From Archangium sp. (lineage in GTDB: Bacteria; Myxococcota; Myxococcia; Myxococcales; Myxococcaceae): DNA of 13,028 nt. The notes under the pieces are model-generated. The model saw only the letters and a program-made list of their open reading frames with translations, did not search any database and was not told the DNA's origin. Positions 1-5,862 of this stretch are shown here, in pieces. Each line of letters starts with the position of its first letter. Position 1 is the first letter of the stretch. A program made the position numbers and the translations under genes. The stretch covers positions 1 through 13,028 of the forward strand of contig JAEUJR010000649.1 of the NCBI GenBank assembly GCA_016793585.1. Reading direction: 5' to 3'.

Positions 1-353
1 AGCGCGTCGAGCTGGTCGGCCTTGTCGGGGTTCGCCATGTCGTGCTCGAGCTGCTTGAGCTCGCGCGCGACCTCCGAGACGTTGCCGGCGCCGTCCATCG
101 TCTCTTCGATGACGGTGCGGCCCGACATCTCGCCGACGTCCTGGCGGAAGTAGCCGATGGTGACGCCGCGATCGACCGACACGCCGCCTTCATCGGGCGT
201 CTCCTCTTTCATGAGGTAGCGGAAGAGCGTCGACTTGCCCGAGCCGGTGGGGCCGACGAGGCCGACCTTCTCGCCCTTGTGGAGCGCGGCGGAGGCACCG
301 ATGAAGAGAATCTGACGGCCGTGCTGTGCGCCGATGTTGTCGAGGCGAATCAT
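1..353 (-). CDS. ABC-F family ATPase, N-terminal part (cut by window edge)
   Basis: This is the first 117 residues of an ABC-F protein, a soluble twin-ATPase that acts on the ribosome (EttA/Uup type) and not in transport. The reading starts MIRLDNIGAQHGRQ, the usual ABC-F opening in which the nucleotide-binding domain begins at residue 1. Walker A is GPTGSGKST at residues 34-42; the third position is Thr where most ABC-F proteins have Asn. The Q-loop region follows as IGYFRQD, then GEMSGRTVIEE, typical of the family. There is no membrane domain in what is visible. The ATG lies 34 bases after the stop of the HxlR regulator on the same strand, so the two may share a transcript. No clear Shine-Dalgarno precedes it. 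The linker, second ATPase domain and signature motifs lie outside the window, so the subfamily cannot be assigned. Fold assignment is firm; exact role is inference. Confidence 0.9.
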   Translation of the reverse strand, partial: MIRLDNIGAQHGRQILFIGASAALHKGEKVGLVGPTGSGKSTLFRYLMKEETPDEGGVSVDRGVTIGYFRQDVGEMSGRTVIEETMDGAGNVSEVARELKQLEHDMANPDKADQLDA

Positions 354-387
354 GTCGCGCGCGCCATGGCACAACGGGGCCGCGCGG

Positions 388-1062
388 TCACCGCTTCGTT
401 GCGGTGACTTGTGGGGTCCAGCGCGTCTTCGACCCGGGCGCAGGTGGTTGGTGGGCGAAGGGCATGGGAAGCAGCGTGGCGAGCGCTGCCTTCGCGGCGG
501 TGAAGTCTCCGTCGACGAGCGCCTTGTCGAGCGGAGCACCGGCGAAGAAGACCGCTCTCGCCTGCTCGGTCGTGAGGTGGAGCGTGGCGGCGCTGCGGTC
601 GGGCCGTGACTTGAAGACGCGCAGCCACTCGGGCTCGAAGCGCAGCGCGTACCAGGTGCCATCGACGTCGATGGCGAGGGTGACGTCTGCGCCGCCGCGG
701 TAGCGCCGTTTGAGCGACAGGAAACCCCAGCTCAGGTCGACGCGGTCAGTGCGGCGGGGCGTGCCAAGGTACCGGCCGCCGAACCGGGCGAGTTCCATGA
801 CGACGGGCTCGAGCGACGCGCCGAGCTCGGTCAGCTCGTAGCCGACGTCGGTGGAGTGAATGAAGCCTTCTTCCTCCATCGATTGCAGGCGTGCGGCGAG
901 CAGGTTCGTGGTCAGGCCGGGGAGCGCCTCGAGCAGCTCGGAGTAGCGCCGCGGCCCGAGCAGGAACTCACGCACGAGCAGCAGGGTCCACCGTTCGCCG
1001 ACGAGATCGAGGGCGCGGGCGAGCCCGCAGAACTGCTGGTAGCTGCGACGTTTGGGCGCCAT
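388..1062 (-). CDS. HxlR-family winged-helix regulator with C-terminal SCP2-like domain
   Basis: A 224-residue transcriptional regulator. Residues about 8-100 form the HxlR-type winged helix: FCGLARALDLVGERWTLLLV at 11-30, then the recognition region RRYSELLEALPGLTTNLLAARL and the wing EEEGFI. Cys12 sits where many HxlR/YodB-type regulators carry their redox-sensing cysteine, so thiol sensing is possible but only inferred. HxlR proteins are usually about 110-130 residues; this one carries a further 110 residues. Residues about 120-200 (DVTLAIDVDGTWYALRF, then FFAGAPLDKALVDGDFTAAK) look like an SCP2 sterol/lipid-binding-type fold, which would make it a ligand-sensing fusion. The gene is divergent from a membrane protein, its likely target, and may regulate itself through the dyad just upstream. 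The ATG has no Shine-Dalgarno; the promoter position predicts a nearly leaderless message. The DNA-binding assignment is strong, the SCP2 call moderate. Confidence 0.9.
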   Translation of the reverse strand: MAPKRRSYQQFCGLARALDLVGERWTLLLVREFLLGPRRYSELLEALPGLTTNLLAARLQSMEEEGFIHSTDVGYELTELGASLEPVVMELARFGGRYLGTPRRTDRVDLSWGFLSLKRRYRGGADVTLAIDVDGTWYALRFEPEWLRVFKSRPDRSAATLHLTTEQARAVFFAGAPLDKALVDGDFTAAKAALATLLPMPFAHQPPAPGSKTRWTPQVTATKR

Positions 1063-1067
1063 GACTT

Positions 1068-1082
1068 TACTTTTTAATAGTC
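1068..1082. promoter_or_regulatory. Candidate HxlR operator, TACT-N7-AGTC dyad
   Basis: The sequence TACTTTTTAATAGTC has inverted ACT/AGT half-sites around a 7-base AT core; five of the six base pairs in the 13-base core (1069-1081) are symmetric. HxlR-family regulators of the YodB type are known to bind TACT-N7-AGTA-like sites. It overlaps the predicted -10 box of the regulator gene and lies at the upstream edge of the possible promoter for the divergent membrane gene, so binding could repress the regulator and influence both. The dyad is directly visible; function is inferred. Confidence 0.5.
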
Positions 1083-1102
1083 AGTCGATATGTCTTTTTC
1101 AA
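1074..1102 (-). promoter_or_regulatory. Sigma-70-like promoter for the HxlR regulator
   Basis: Read on the minus strand, TTGAAA (1102-1097) is followed after exactly 17 bases by TATTAA (1079-1074). The hexamers match the consensus at five and four of six positions. The region is strikingly AT-rich for this genome. The -10 box ends 11 bases before the ATG, so the start of transcription should fall about 4-6 bases upstream of the start codon, consistent with the missing Shine-Dalgarno. A weaker plus-strand pair, TTTACT (1066-1071) and TATGTC (1089-1094), also 17 apart, could serve the divergent gene. Confidence 0.5.
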
Positions 1103-1120
1103 CTACGAACTGGAGCCCGC

Positions 1121-1879
1121 ATGTATCCCCTCCCCGCCTCGTCGCTGCTGCTCGCCGGCTTTCCGATGCTGGCCGGGTGTCTGATCGTGCTGGTCGCGCT
1201 GGGTCACCGGGTGGCGGCGGCTCGGCTGGGGGTAGATGGGCGGTTGGCGCTGAGGCGAACGCTGGTGTTCCTGGCCGTCGCGGCGCTGTGGCAGGCCGTC
1301 GTCTCAGGGTTGGCGGTGCAGGGCGTGTTGGCGCGGTTCGACGCGCGGCCGCCTCCGCTCATCTTCCTGCTCGTGTTCATCGCGGGTGGAGCGCAGGTGC
1401 TGGCGCGGTCCTCGTTCGGGAAGACGCTGAGCGAAGGCCTGCCGCTCGCCGCGCTCGTGGGGTTTCAGGCGTTCCGGTTGCCGCTGGAGTTGCTCATGCA
1501 CGGCGCGGCGAACGAAGGCGTGATGCCAGAGCAGATGACGTTCACGGGGTGGAACTTCGACATCGTGACCGGCGCGAGCGCGGTGGTGGTGGCGGTGCTC
1601 GTCGCGACGGGAATCGGCGGGCGACGACTGGTGCTCGCATGGAACGCGCTGGGCACGGTGCTGCTGGTGACGGTCGTGGTCATCGCGGTGTCGTCGACCC
1701 CCATCTTTGCGGCGTTCGGCGACGGCGCAGCGCTCAACACGTTCATCGCGTACGTGCCGTTCACCACCCTGCCGACGGTGATGGTGCTGCTCGCGATGGC
1801 TGGGCACGTGATGCTGTGGCGGACGCTGCTCGCGGAACGCACCGTCGTCGCAGCGGCTCCGGCAATCTCGGTCGCCTGA
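1121..1879 (+). CDS. Seven-helix integral membrane protein, function unknown
   Basis: A 252-residue hydrophobic protein. Membrane segments are predicted by eye at about 8-28, 47-70, 79-95, 107-128, 149-165, 171-191 and 215-237. The most distinctive stretch is 118-151, with FRLPLELLMH, then GVMPEQMTF and NFDIVTG. This pattern occurs in uncharacterised bacterial membrane proteins, but I cannot attach a function. The ATG at 1121 is preferred because GGAG stands five bases before it. An in-frame ATG at 1052 lies inside the divergent regulator's coding region, upstream of the likely promoter, and is rejected. The gene is divergent from the HxlR/SCP2 regulator across 58 bases, suggesting control by that protein. 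Its TGA overlaps or nearly abuts the beginning of the following Cys-rich protein, so the two are probably co-transcribed. No active-site motif, signal peptide or repeat is visible. Confidence 0.8.
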   Translation: MYPLPASSLLLAGFPMLAGCLIVLVALGHRVAAARLGVDGRLALRRTLVFLAVAALWQAVVSGLAVQGVLARFDARPPPLIFLLVFIAGGAQVLARSSFGKTLSEGLPLAALVGFQAFRLPLELLMHGAANEGVMPEQMTFTGWNFDIVTGASAVVVAVLVATGIGGRRLVLAWNALGTVLLVTVVVIAVSSTPIFAAFGDGAALNTFIAYVPFTTLPTVMVLLAMAGHVMLWRTLLAERTVVAAAPAISVA

Positions 1880-2286
1880 GTCCGACCGCCACCGACTTCT
1901 CGATCGAACCCGGAGCCGAAAGCACCCTGCCGAATTGCGACTGCTGTGGCGGGGTGACGCGAATCGTGCGTGCCTTCGTCATGCGGCAGGGCACCGCTCG
2001 CGCGGTGCTCCTGGTCTGGTGGACTGTCGGGACGCAGCATGATGCTGAGGTCGCGGTGGGCGTTGGAGGCTGGTGCGACGCCGACAGGAGTCCGCGGCGA
2101 CTGGGCGCACTCCTGTTGCGCCAACAACCAACCAGGTCCGCGTTCATGGTCCTCGACGCAGAGCTTCTCGGCAGAGGTCTCCGCGCGATTGGCGTTCTCA
2201 ACCCCCGCTCGCATCCCGAAGTGTTCGCGATGCTCGACGCCGCCGGAGCAGCCGACATGCGCCTCGCCAGTTGGCGCCTGCGCTGA
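1816..2286 (+). CDS. Small Cys-rich protein of an uncharacterised family; start uncertain
   Basis: The reading from about 1876 to the TGA at 2284 is a coherent protein: FSIEPGAEST, a CDCCGG motif (residues 41-46 counted from 1816), a VWWTVGTQHD segment, VGVGGWCDADRS, then FMVLDAELLG and HPEVFAMLDA near the end. This layout (Cys cluster, then a W-T/H segment, G-W-G-like turn and FMV-DA) recurs in uncharacterised soluble bacterial proteins; no function is known to me. The start is a problem. In this frame no ATG, GTG or TTG lies between 1816 and the conserved region. The GTG at 1816 overlaps the membrane gene by 64 bases and would add about 20 residues that look like antisense-of-frame filler. 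A CTG at 1876, forming a 4-base CTGA overlap with the upstream stop, would give a natural 136-residue protein. The gene may use a rare start or have lost its start codon. Confidence 0.6.
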   Translation: MADAARGTHRRRSGSGNLGRLSPTATDFSIEPGAESTLPNCDCCGGVTRIVRAFVMRQGTARAVLLVWWTVGTQHDAEVAVGVGGWCDADRSPRRLGALLLRQQPTRSAFMVLDAELLGRGLRAIGVLNPRSHPEVFAMLDAAGAADMRLASWRLR

Positions 2287-2605
2287 ACGACTCAACAGAG
2301 CCGCGCCGCTCGGTCGTGACGACTACGCCGCCTGCGACAACGCACTGCGGCCTCTGAGCGGATGCCAGCGGTTCGGCTCGCCTGCTCGAGCGTTCGTGAA
2401 AGGCACTCGCCTCTTTCGCAACTTGATGGGCGCGCCACCGATACTCCGAGGTGCGCTGCGTTCTCACCACCCGATTCGTCGAGCCGCTCCGGGCTGAATC
2501 GCGAGTCGAGCGAGTCGAAGTTCTGGTGACGTCGTCGCCGAGCACCAAGGTCGTGAGCGCGGGTCCCTGCACGTGTCCCATCTCGGGAGCACGCAGGAGA
2601 CCTTC
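2287..2605. other. 319 bases without a recognisable gene
   Basis: Neither strand holds a reading that looks like protein: the open frames crossing it are Arg/Ser-rich and lack the third-position GC pattern of the neighbours. No inverted repeat followed by a T-run, tRNA-like fold or consensus promoter was found. It presumably carries the 3' end of the upstream transcript and the promoter of the following frameshifted gene, whose ribosome-binding site AGGAGA lies at 2595-2600. Confidence 0.5.
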
Positions 2606-3146
2606 ATGTTCATCACGCTGATCACCGCCCTCATCGCTGCTTCGCCCTTCCCTTCCCTGCTGGCCGCCAGAGCCCCGGTCGACCCCGAAGCTGGCAAACG
2701 ATCGCTCGGCCCTCTCGGTCGGAGGCCTTCGCCTCTTCTCAGACAACGCCAGCGAGCCAGACCTCATCGCCCCGGTCACAATCGAGTGCAGCTACGACGT
2801 TGGCAGCGCGACAGCGCTCTTCGTGCGGGTGCCCATCGGCGTCGGCGCTCCGACGACCTCAGGCGCTGGGCTCGTCGTCACGACTGGCGGTCAATTCGGC
2901 GTTCGCCATGCCTTCGGTGCCGAGTTCGTCAGACCGTTCCTCGGCGCGTATGTCAGTGGGCTCTACGTCCTGTCGCGCGCGCCATCGTTCCTCGCAGGGC
3001 CAGGTGTCATCGCAGGACTCGAGACCGCACGCTTCTCAGAGTCCCTCTCGGTGCTCCTGCTCGGGCAGTGCGACTGGTTCGTCGCGCTCAACGGCCTGCA
3101 GGCCTTCAGCGTCGGAGCCTCGCTCGGCGTCACGACTGCGTTCTGA
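2606..3146 (+). pseudogene. Secreted beta-barrel-like protein, frameshifted after the signal peptide
   Basis: A strong ribosome-binding site, AGGAGA, stands five bases before ATG 2606. The first 23 residues (MFITLITALIAASPFPSLLA then ARA) form a good Sec signal peptide. After about 2670 this frame turns into Arg-rich nonsense, while the frame one base later becomes a sensible protein: ANDRSALSVGGLRLFSDNA, APVTIECSYDVG, VRVPIGVGAP, down to SVGASLGVTTAF and TGA. That second frame has no ATG, GTG or TTG until a GTG at 2823, well inside the protein, so it cannot be the intact gene. Total length is 541 bases, one more than a multiple of three, consistent with a single inserted base between about 2665 and 2700. 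The mature part has alternating hydrophobic strands and ends in Phe, as outer-membrane barrels do; about 155 mature residues would suit a small eight-strand barrel. Barrel assignment is inference. It could be a true pseudogene or a sequencing error. Confidence 0.6.
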
Positions 3147-3246
3147 GCCCCTCTTCGAGCGTTGTTCGGACGAGCTTCGGCGCCCGTCAGGCCGCTGCGC
3201 ATTCCTCGGCCACACCGACCAACTCGAGGCTCCTCGGCAGCAGCGT

Positions 3247-4266
3247 TCAGTCTTCGGCGTGCGGCCGGTCGGGCTCCCCGTCTGCTGACGTCACATGACT
3301 TCCCGTTCCTTCGAGCCACGCCAGGAACGTCGCGAGCCGCTTCCCTCGCAGATGACGCGTCGACGCACTCCGGAACTCCCAGGTCGTCTCGAGCTTCTTC
3401 GCGGCGTCACGCAGGTACGTCGGCAGCTCGAGCAACGAGCACTCGGTCGTTCCATCGGCGTGGTGCAGGTCGGTGGAGGTCCGCTCACCGCCGACGCCGC
3501 CGTAGAACGCAGGCCCGGGCAGATCGCTGTCGATGGAGATCCAGAAGAACCGGTTGCCCACCCCGGGGACACGAACGTCGACGCGAAATCGTTTGCCCGA
3601 CGCGATGCCGAGCGCCTTCGCCAACTCGTTCGCGGGAGCGCTCGTTCGCGCCGCGTCGAGCCGCCCCTCGATGAGCGACATCAACGCCGTCATCGCCTTC
3701 GTCTTTGCGGCGTAGCGGCCGAGCCTCGAGAGCGGCTCGAGCTGCGCCTCGTCTTTCAGCGCGCGCTCGACGTGCGGGAGCAACGCATCGGCAGACGGCT
3801 CCGAGCCCTCCATCGCGAGCACGGCCAGCAGCTCGAGCGGAACGTTCGTCGAGCCGACGGCCGCCGCGCGCGCTGCTTCGACGATGCGCTCGTTCTTTCG
3901 CAGCTCCGTCAGCCTCGCGCCCTTCTCCTTCGAGCCGAACTCGTACTGCGACTCGAAGACCTTCAGCGCGTTCACCGCCGTTCGCCAGGTCGCAAGCAGC
4001 GTCTGGTCCGTCGTGTCGTCGGCCGCGGCGCGGAGGAACACCGACGCTGCTTTGCGCCGTTCGCCATCTCGGGCGCTCTTCGTCACCGTCTGCGACCAGG
4101 GCTCGAGCTCGGCGAGCACCGCGCGAATGACTGTCACCTCGAGCGCCTCGGTGGAGCGGGCAAAGCGGTACCAGCTCCACTCGAGCAGCTCGAACGCCGT
4201 CGACACATCCACGTCTTGCGATGGGAAGTGGCCCCACTTCCGGCGTTCTTCTTTCGTGCTCGCCAT
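3247..4266 (-). CDS. Uncharacterised 339-residue cytoplasmic protein
   Basis: I do not recognise this protein. It has no signal peptide or membrane segment. Residues about 20-220 read as a mostly helical, Ala/Leu/Glu-rich domain that could be a helical-repeat array (for example ALLPHVERALKDEAQLEPL and RYAAKTKAMTALMSLIEG). Residues 226-318 read as a separate beta-rich domain, with RFRVDVRVPGVGNRFFWISI, then LPGPAFYGGVGG and a final helix LATFLAWLEG. The codon pattern is strongly coding. The ATG follows the stop of the upstream lipoprotein gene after only three bases, so the two are almost certainly one operon, and a GAGTGAG element overlapping that stop may serve as ribosome-binding site. The gene ends 100 bases from the stop of the convergent frameshifted gene. 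The layout might suit a binding or scaffold partner of the lipoprotein, but that is speculation. Confidence 0.8.
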   Translation of the reverse strand: MASTKEERRKWGHFPSQDVDVSTAFELLEWSWYRFARSTEALEVTVIRAVLAELEPWSQTVTKSARDGERRKAASVFLRAAADDTTDQTLLATWRTAVNALKVFESQYEFGSKEKGARLTELRKNERIVEAARAAAVGSTNVPLELLAVLAMEGSEPSADALLPHVERALKDEAQLEPLSRLGRYAAKTKAMTALMSLIEGRLDAARTSAPANELAKALGIASGKRFRVDVRVPGVGNRFFWISIDSDLPGPAFYGGVGGERTSTDLHHADGTTECSLLELPTYLRDAAKKLETTWEFRSASTRHLRGKRLATFLAWLEGTGSHVTSADGEPDRPHAED

Positions 4267-4269
4267 GGC

Positions 4270-5355
4270 TCACTCGATGACAGGCGGCGGCTTCTGAAAC
4301 CCCTGCACGATGAACACGCTGTCCGGCAGCCCCGGCCGCGCCCACGTGAGGAAGAGAAAGTCACCGGTCTCGGGCTCGAAGTACGCGCCCCACGGCCGGG
4401 GGAAGCGCGAGAACATGCGGCGGCGCGTGCCGGCGACGGGGTTGCCCTGCTGGTCGACCTCGATGACCGACACCTCGCTCGCGCTCCACTCCGAGATGAT
4501 GATGCTCGGCTTCGTGAACTGCGCAGAGCCGAGCGGCACGTAGGCGAAGCCGCCGGGGCCACCCGAGAGCTGCATCGCGCCGGTGTCGGTCACCTGGGTG
4601 ACGCCGTACACACCTGCGTCGACCGACAAGCCCAGCTTGTGCCAGCGCCCATCGGGCCAACCGACCATGCGAAACTCTCCGGCCGCCGTGAGCCATGGTG
4701 GAACCCGGCCGATGCCGCCAGCGCTCGAGCCAACCTGTCCATGCCTCGTGAGGTCGACCGTCCACAACGGCGCGCTCGCGCCGAGCTTCAGCTGCGAGAG
4801 CTGCCACACCTGCCAGCCCGTGTAGAGCAGCGAGCCACCCGCCAGCTCGAGAATGTTGGCGTCGATGTACGGCGTGTCGGCGATCTTCGTGGCGCTGCCG
4901 TCGTACCCGATGATGTGGCCACACGCGTTGCGGCGAAGCCCAATGCGGTAGAGCGCGCCGTTCGAACGCTCCGACGCGCCCGCGATGAGCAGGTGGTCGC
5001 GGTCGTTCTGCAGAATCACGCAGCCACCGAGCGGGCCTGGCACGCCGGGCACGGGGCCGAGCTCGGAGAACGTGTAGTTCGCTGCGAAGTCGGGGTGCAT
5101 CACCACGCCCGCGTCGTCGGGTGGTTGCGGGAGCGGTGGACAGAAGACGCCCGCGTCGAAGTCGCTCCCGCCGCCCGTGTTGAAGCCGCCGCCCGTCGCC
5201 GAGCCGCCCGCCGCACTGCCACCACCTCCACCGATGGAGCGGCCCGCGTCGACGCCAGCGTCAGCACCCGAGCCGCCGACCTTCACCGTGTTGGCTCCAC
5301 ACGCTGCGACGAGCGCGAGGGCGAGCAGACCTGAAGGAGCGTGTTGGGTCTTCAT
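4270..5355 (-). CDS. Outer-membrane-type lipoprotein with DAG-rich linker, propeller-like body
   Basis: A 361-residue exported lipoprotein. The signal peptide MKTQHAPSGLLALALVAAC ends in a lipobox VAAC, with Cys19 as the lipidation site; +2 is Gly, so no inner-membrane retention signal. Residues 22-85 are a flexible linker of Gly/Ser/Ala with several Asp-Ala-Gly motifs (ADAG, VDAG, FDAG, DDAG), a style typical of Myxococcota surface lipoproteins. Residues about 92-355 form a beta-rich domain with repeated blade-like stretches such as DHLLIAGASERSNGALYRIG, GGSLLYTGWQVWQL and DFLFLTWARP; a beta-propeller or similar sheet is inferred. No catalytic motif was seen. The ATG at 5355 is chosen because it gives the shortest, best-formed signal peptide; an ATG at 5373 would add MLRAFP and cannot be excluded. 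Three bases separate it from the downstream 339-residue gene. Function unknown. Confidence 0.85.
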   Translation of the reverse strand: MKTQHAPSGLLALALVAACGANTVKVGGSGADAGVDAGRSIGGGGGSAAGGSATGGGFNTGGGSDFDAGVFCPPLPQPPDDAGVVMHPDFAANYTFSELGPVPGVPGPLGGCVILQNDRDHLLIAGASERSNGALYRIGLRRNACGHIIGYDGSATKIADTPYIDANILELAGGSLLYTGWQVWQLSQLKLGASAPLWTVDLTRHGQVGSSAGGIGRVPPWLTAAGEFRMVGWPDGRWHKLGLSVDAGVYGVTQVTDTGAMQLSGGPGGFAYVPLGSAQFTKPSIIISEWSASEVSVIEVDQQGNPVAGTRRRMFSRFPRPWGAYFEPETGDFLFLTWARPGLPDSVFIVQGFQKPPPVIE

Positions 5356-5448
5356 CGGGAAGGCGCGCAGCATGGCGTGACGTCGGCGGCCTGCCCAGCC
5401 TCGTGTCTCACGGCGATGTTCCGCGCCGTGGTGCTCGACGGCCGCTGC

Positions 5449-5778
5449 TCATCGGCGACTGGCACCTGGGTGCGCCGCACGAATGGAGTCGGGCTGCTTC
5501 ATTCCTCGCCGAGCGAACGACCCGCTCGACCGTGCGCGTGCCGATGACTTTGAGGTTCTTGTCCGGTCATTGAGCGCCTTCGTCGTCAGCGAGCCCATCA
5601 CCAGCATCTCGGTCTCGAACAACGACAGCCGCTCGCACCGAACGTCGCCGGTGACGATGAGACACATCAACCGATCTGCCACGCAGAGGTGGCCGGTCGA
5701 GGTGAGGTTGCCGGCGAAGACGATGGTGCCGACGTCTCCGGTGCTGGCACAGCGTGAACGCACCTCATCGTCGTGCAA
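5449..5778 (-). pseudogene. Decayed polymer-forming (bactofilin-like) repeat protein fragment
   Basis: Residues from about 14 to 68 are good protein: GDVGTIVFAGNLTSTGHLCV, LMCLIVTGDVRCERLSLFET and MLVMGSLTTKALND. Short beta strands ending in Gly-Asp/Gly-Ser at regular spacing resemble the right-handed beta-helix of bactofilin-like polymer-forming proteins that are frequent in myxobacteria. The gene appears broken on both sides. Upstream, the next frame holds a plausible N-terminus (SVITEDEARFGTRALLASGG, about 5860-5775) directly after the nuoN stop but without a normal start codon. Downstream of about 5566 the sense continues in another frame (DKNLKVIGTRTVERVVRSAR). The in-frame start is only a TTG. 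I therefore read a gene of at least 400 bases with two frame changes. It might instead be a short real protein of 109 residues. Family assignment rests on pattern recognition only. Confidence 0.45.
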
Positions 5779-5862
5779 CGCGATTCAGCCCAGAGTCACC
5801 ACCAGACGCGAGCAACGCCCGCGTACCGAAGCGAGCCTCGTCTTCCGTGATGACCGAGCGGC

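Noticed and set aside
1052..1120. Longer N-terminus for the membrane protein starting at ATG 1052
   Set aside because: It would begin inside the divergent regulator's coding region and has no ribosome-binding site, whereas ATG 1121 has GGAG at the right distance.
1090..1815. Upstream extension of the Cys-rich protein's frame back to an ATG at 1090
   Set aside because: This part is an Arg/Gly-rich out-of-frame reading of the membrane protein; only the portion after about 1876 looks like protein.
2287..2605. Possible small RNA or mobile-element remnant in the gap
   Set aside because: Only short chance palindromes such as GGCGCGCC; no terminal repeats, no promoter-terminator pair, no tRNA-like fold.
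2198..2779. 193-codon minus-strand open frame
   Set aside because: Arg/Ser-rich, overlaps two better plus-strand readings, and shows no codon-position bias or recognisable motif.
3147..3246. Possible bidirectional terminator between convergent genes
   Set aside because: No stable GC-rich hairpin followed by a T-run could be found on either strand.
3295..5334. 679-codon plus-strand open frame
   Set aside because: It runs antisense to the lipoprotein and the 339-residue gene and is full of Arg, Ala, Glu and His in the pattern produced by opposing high-GC codons; no domain or plausible core.
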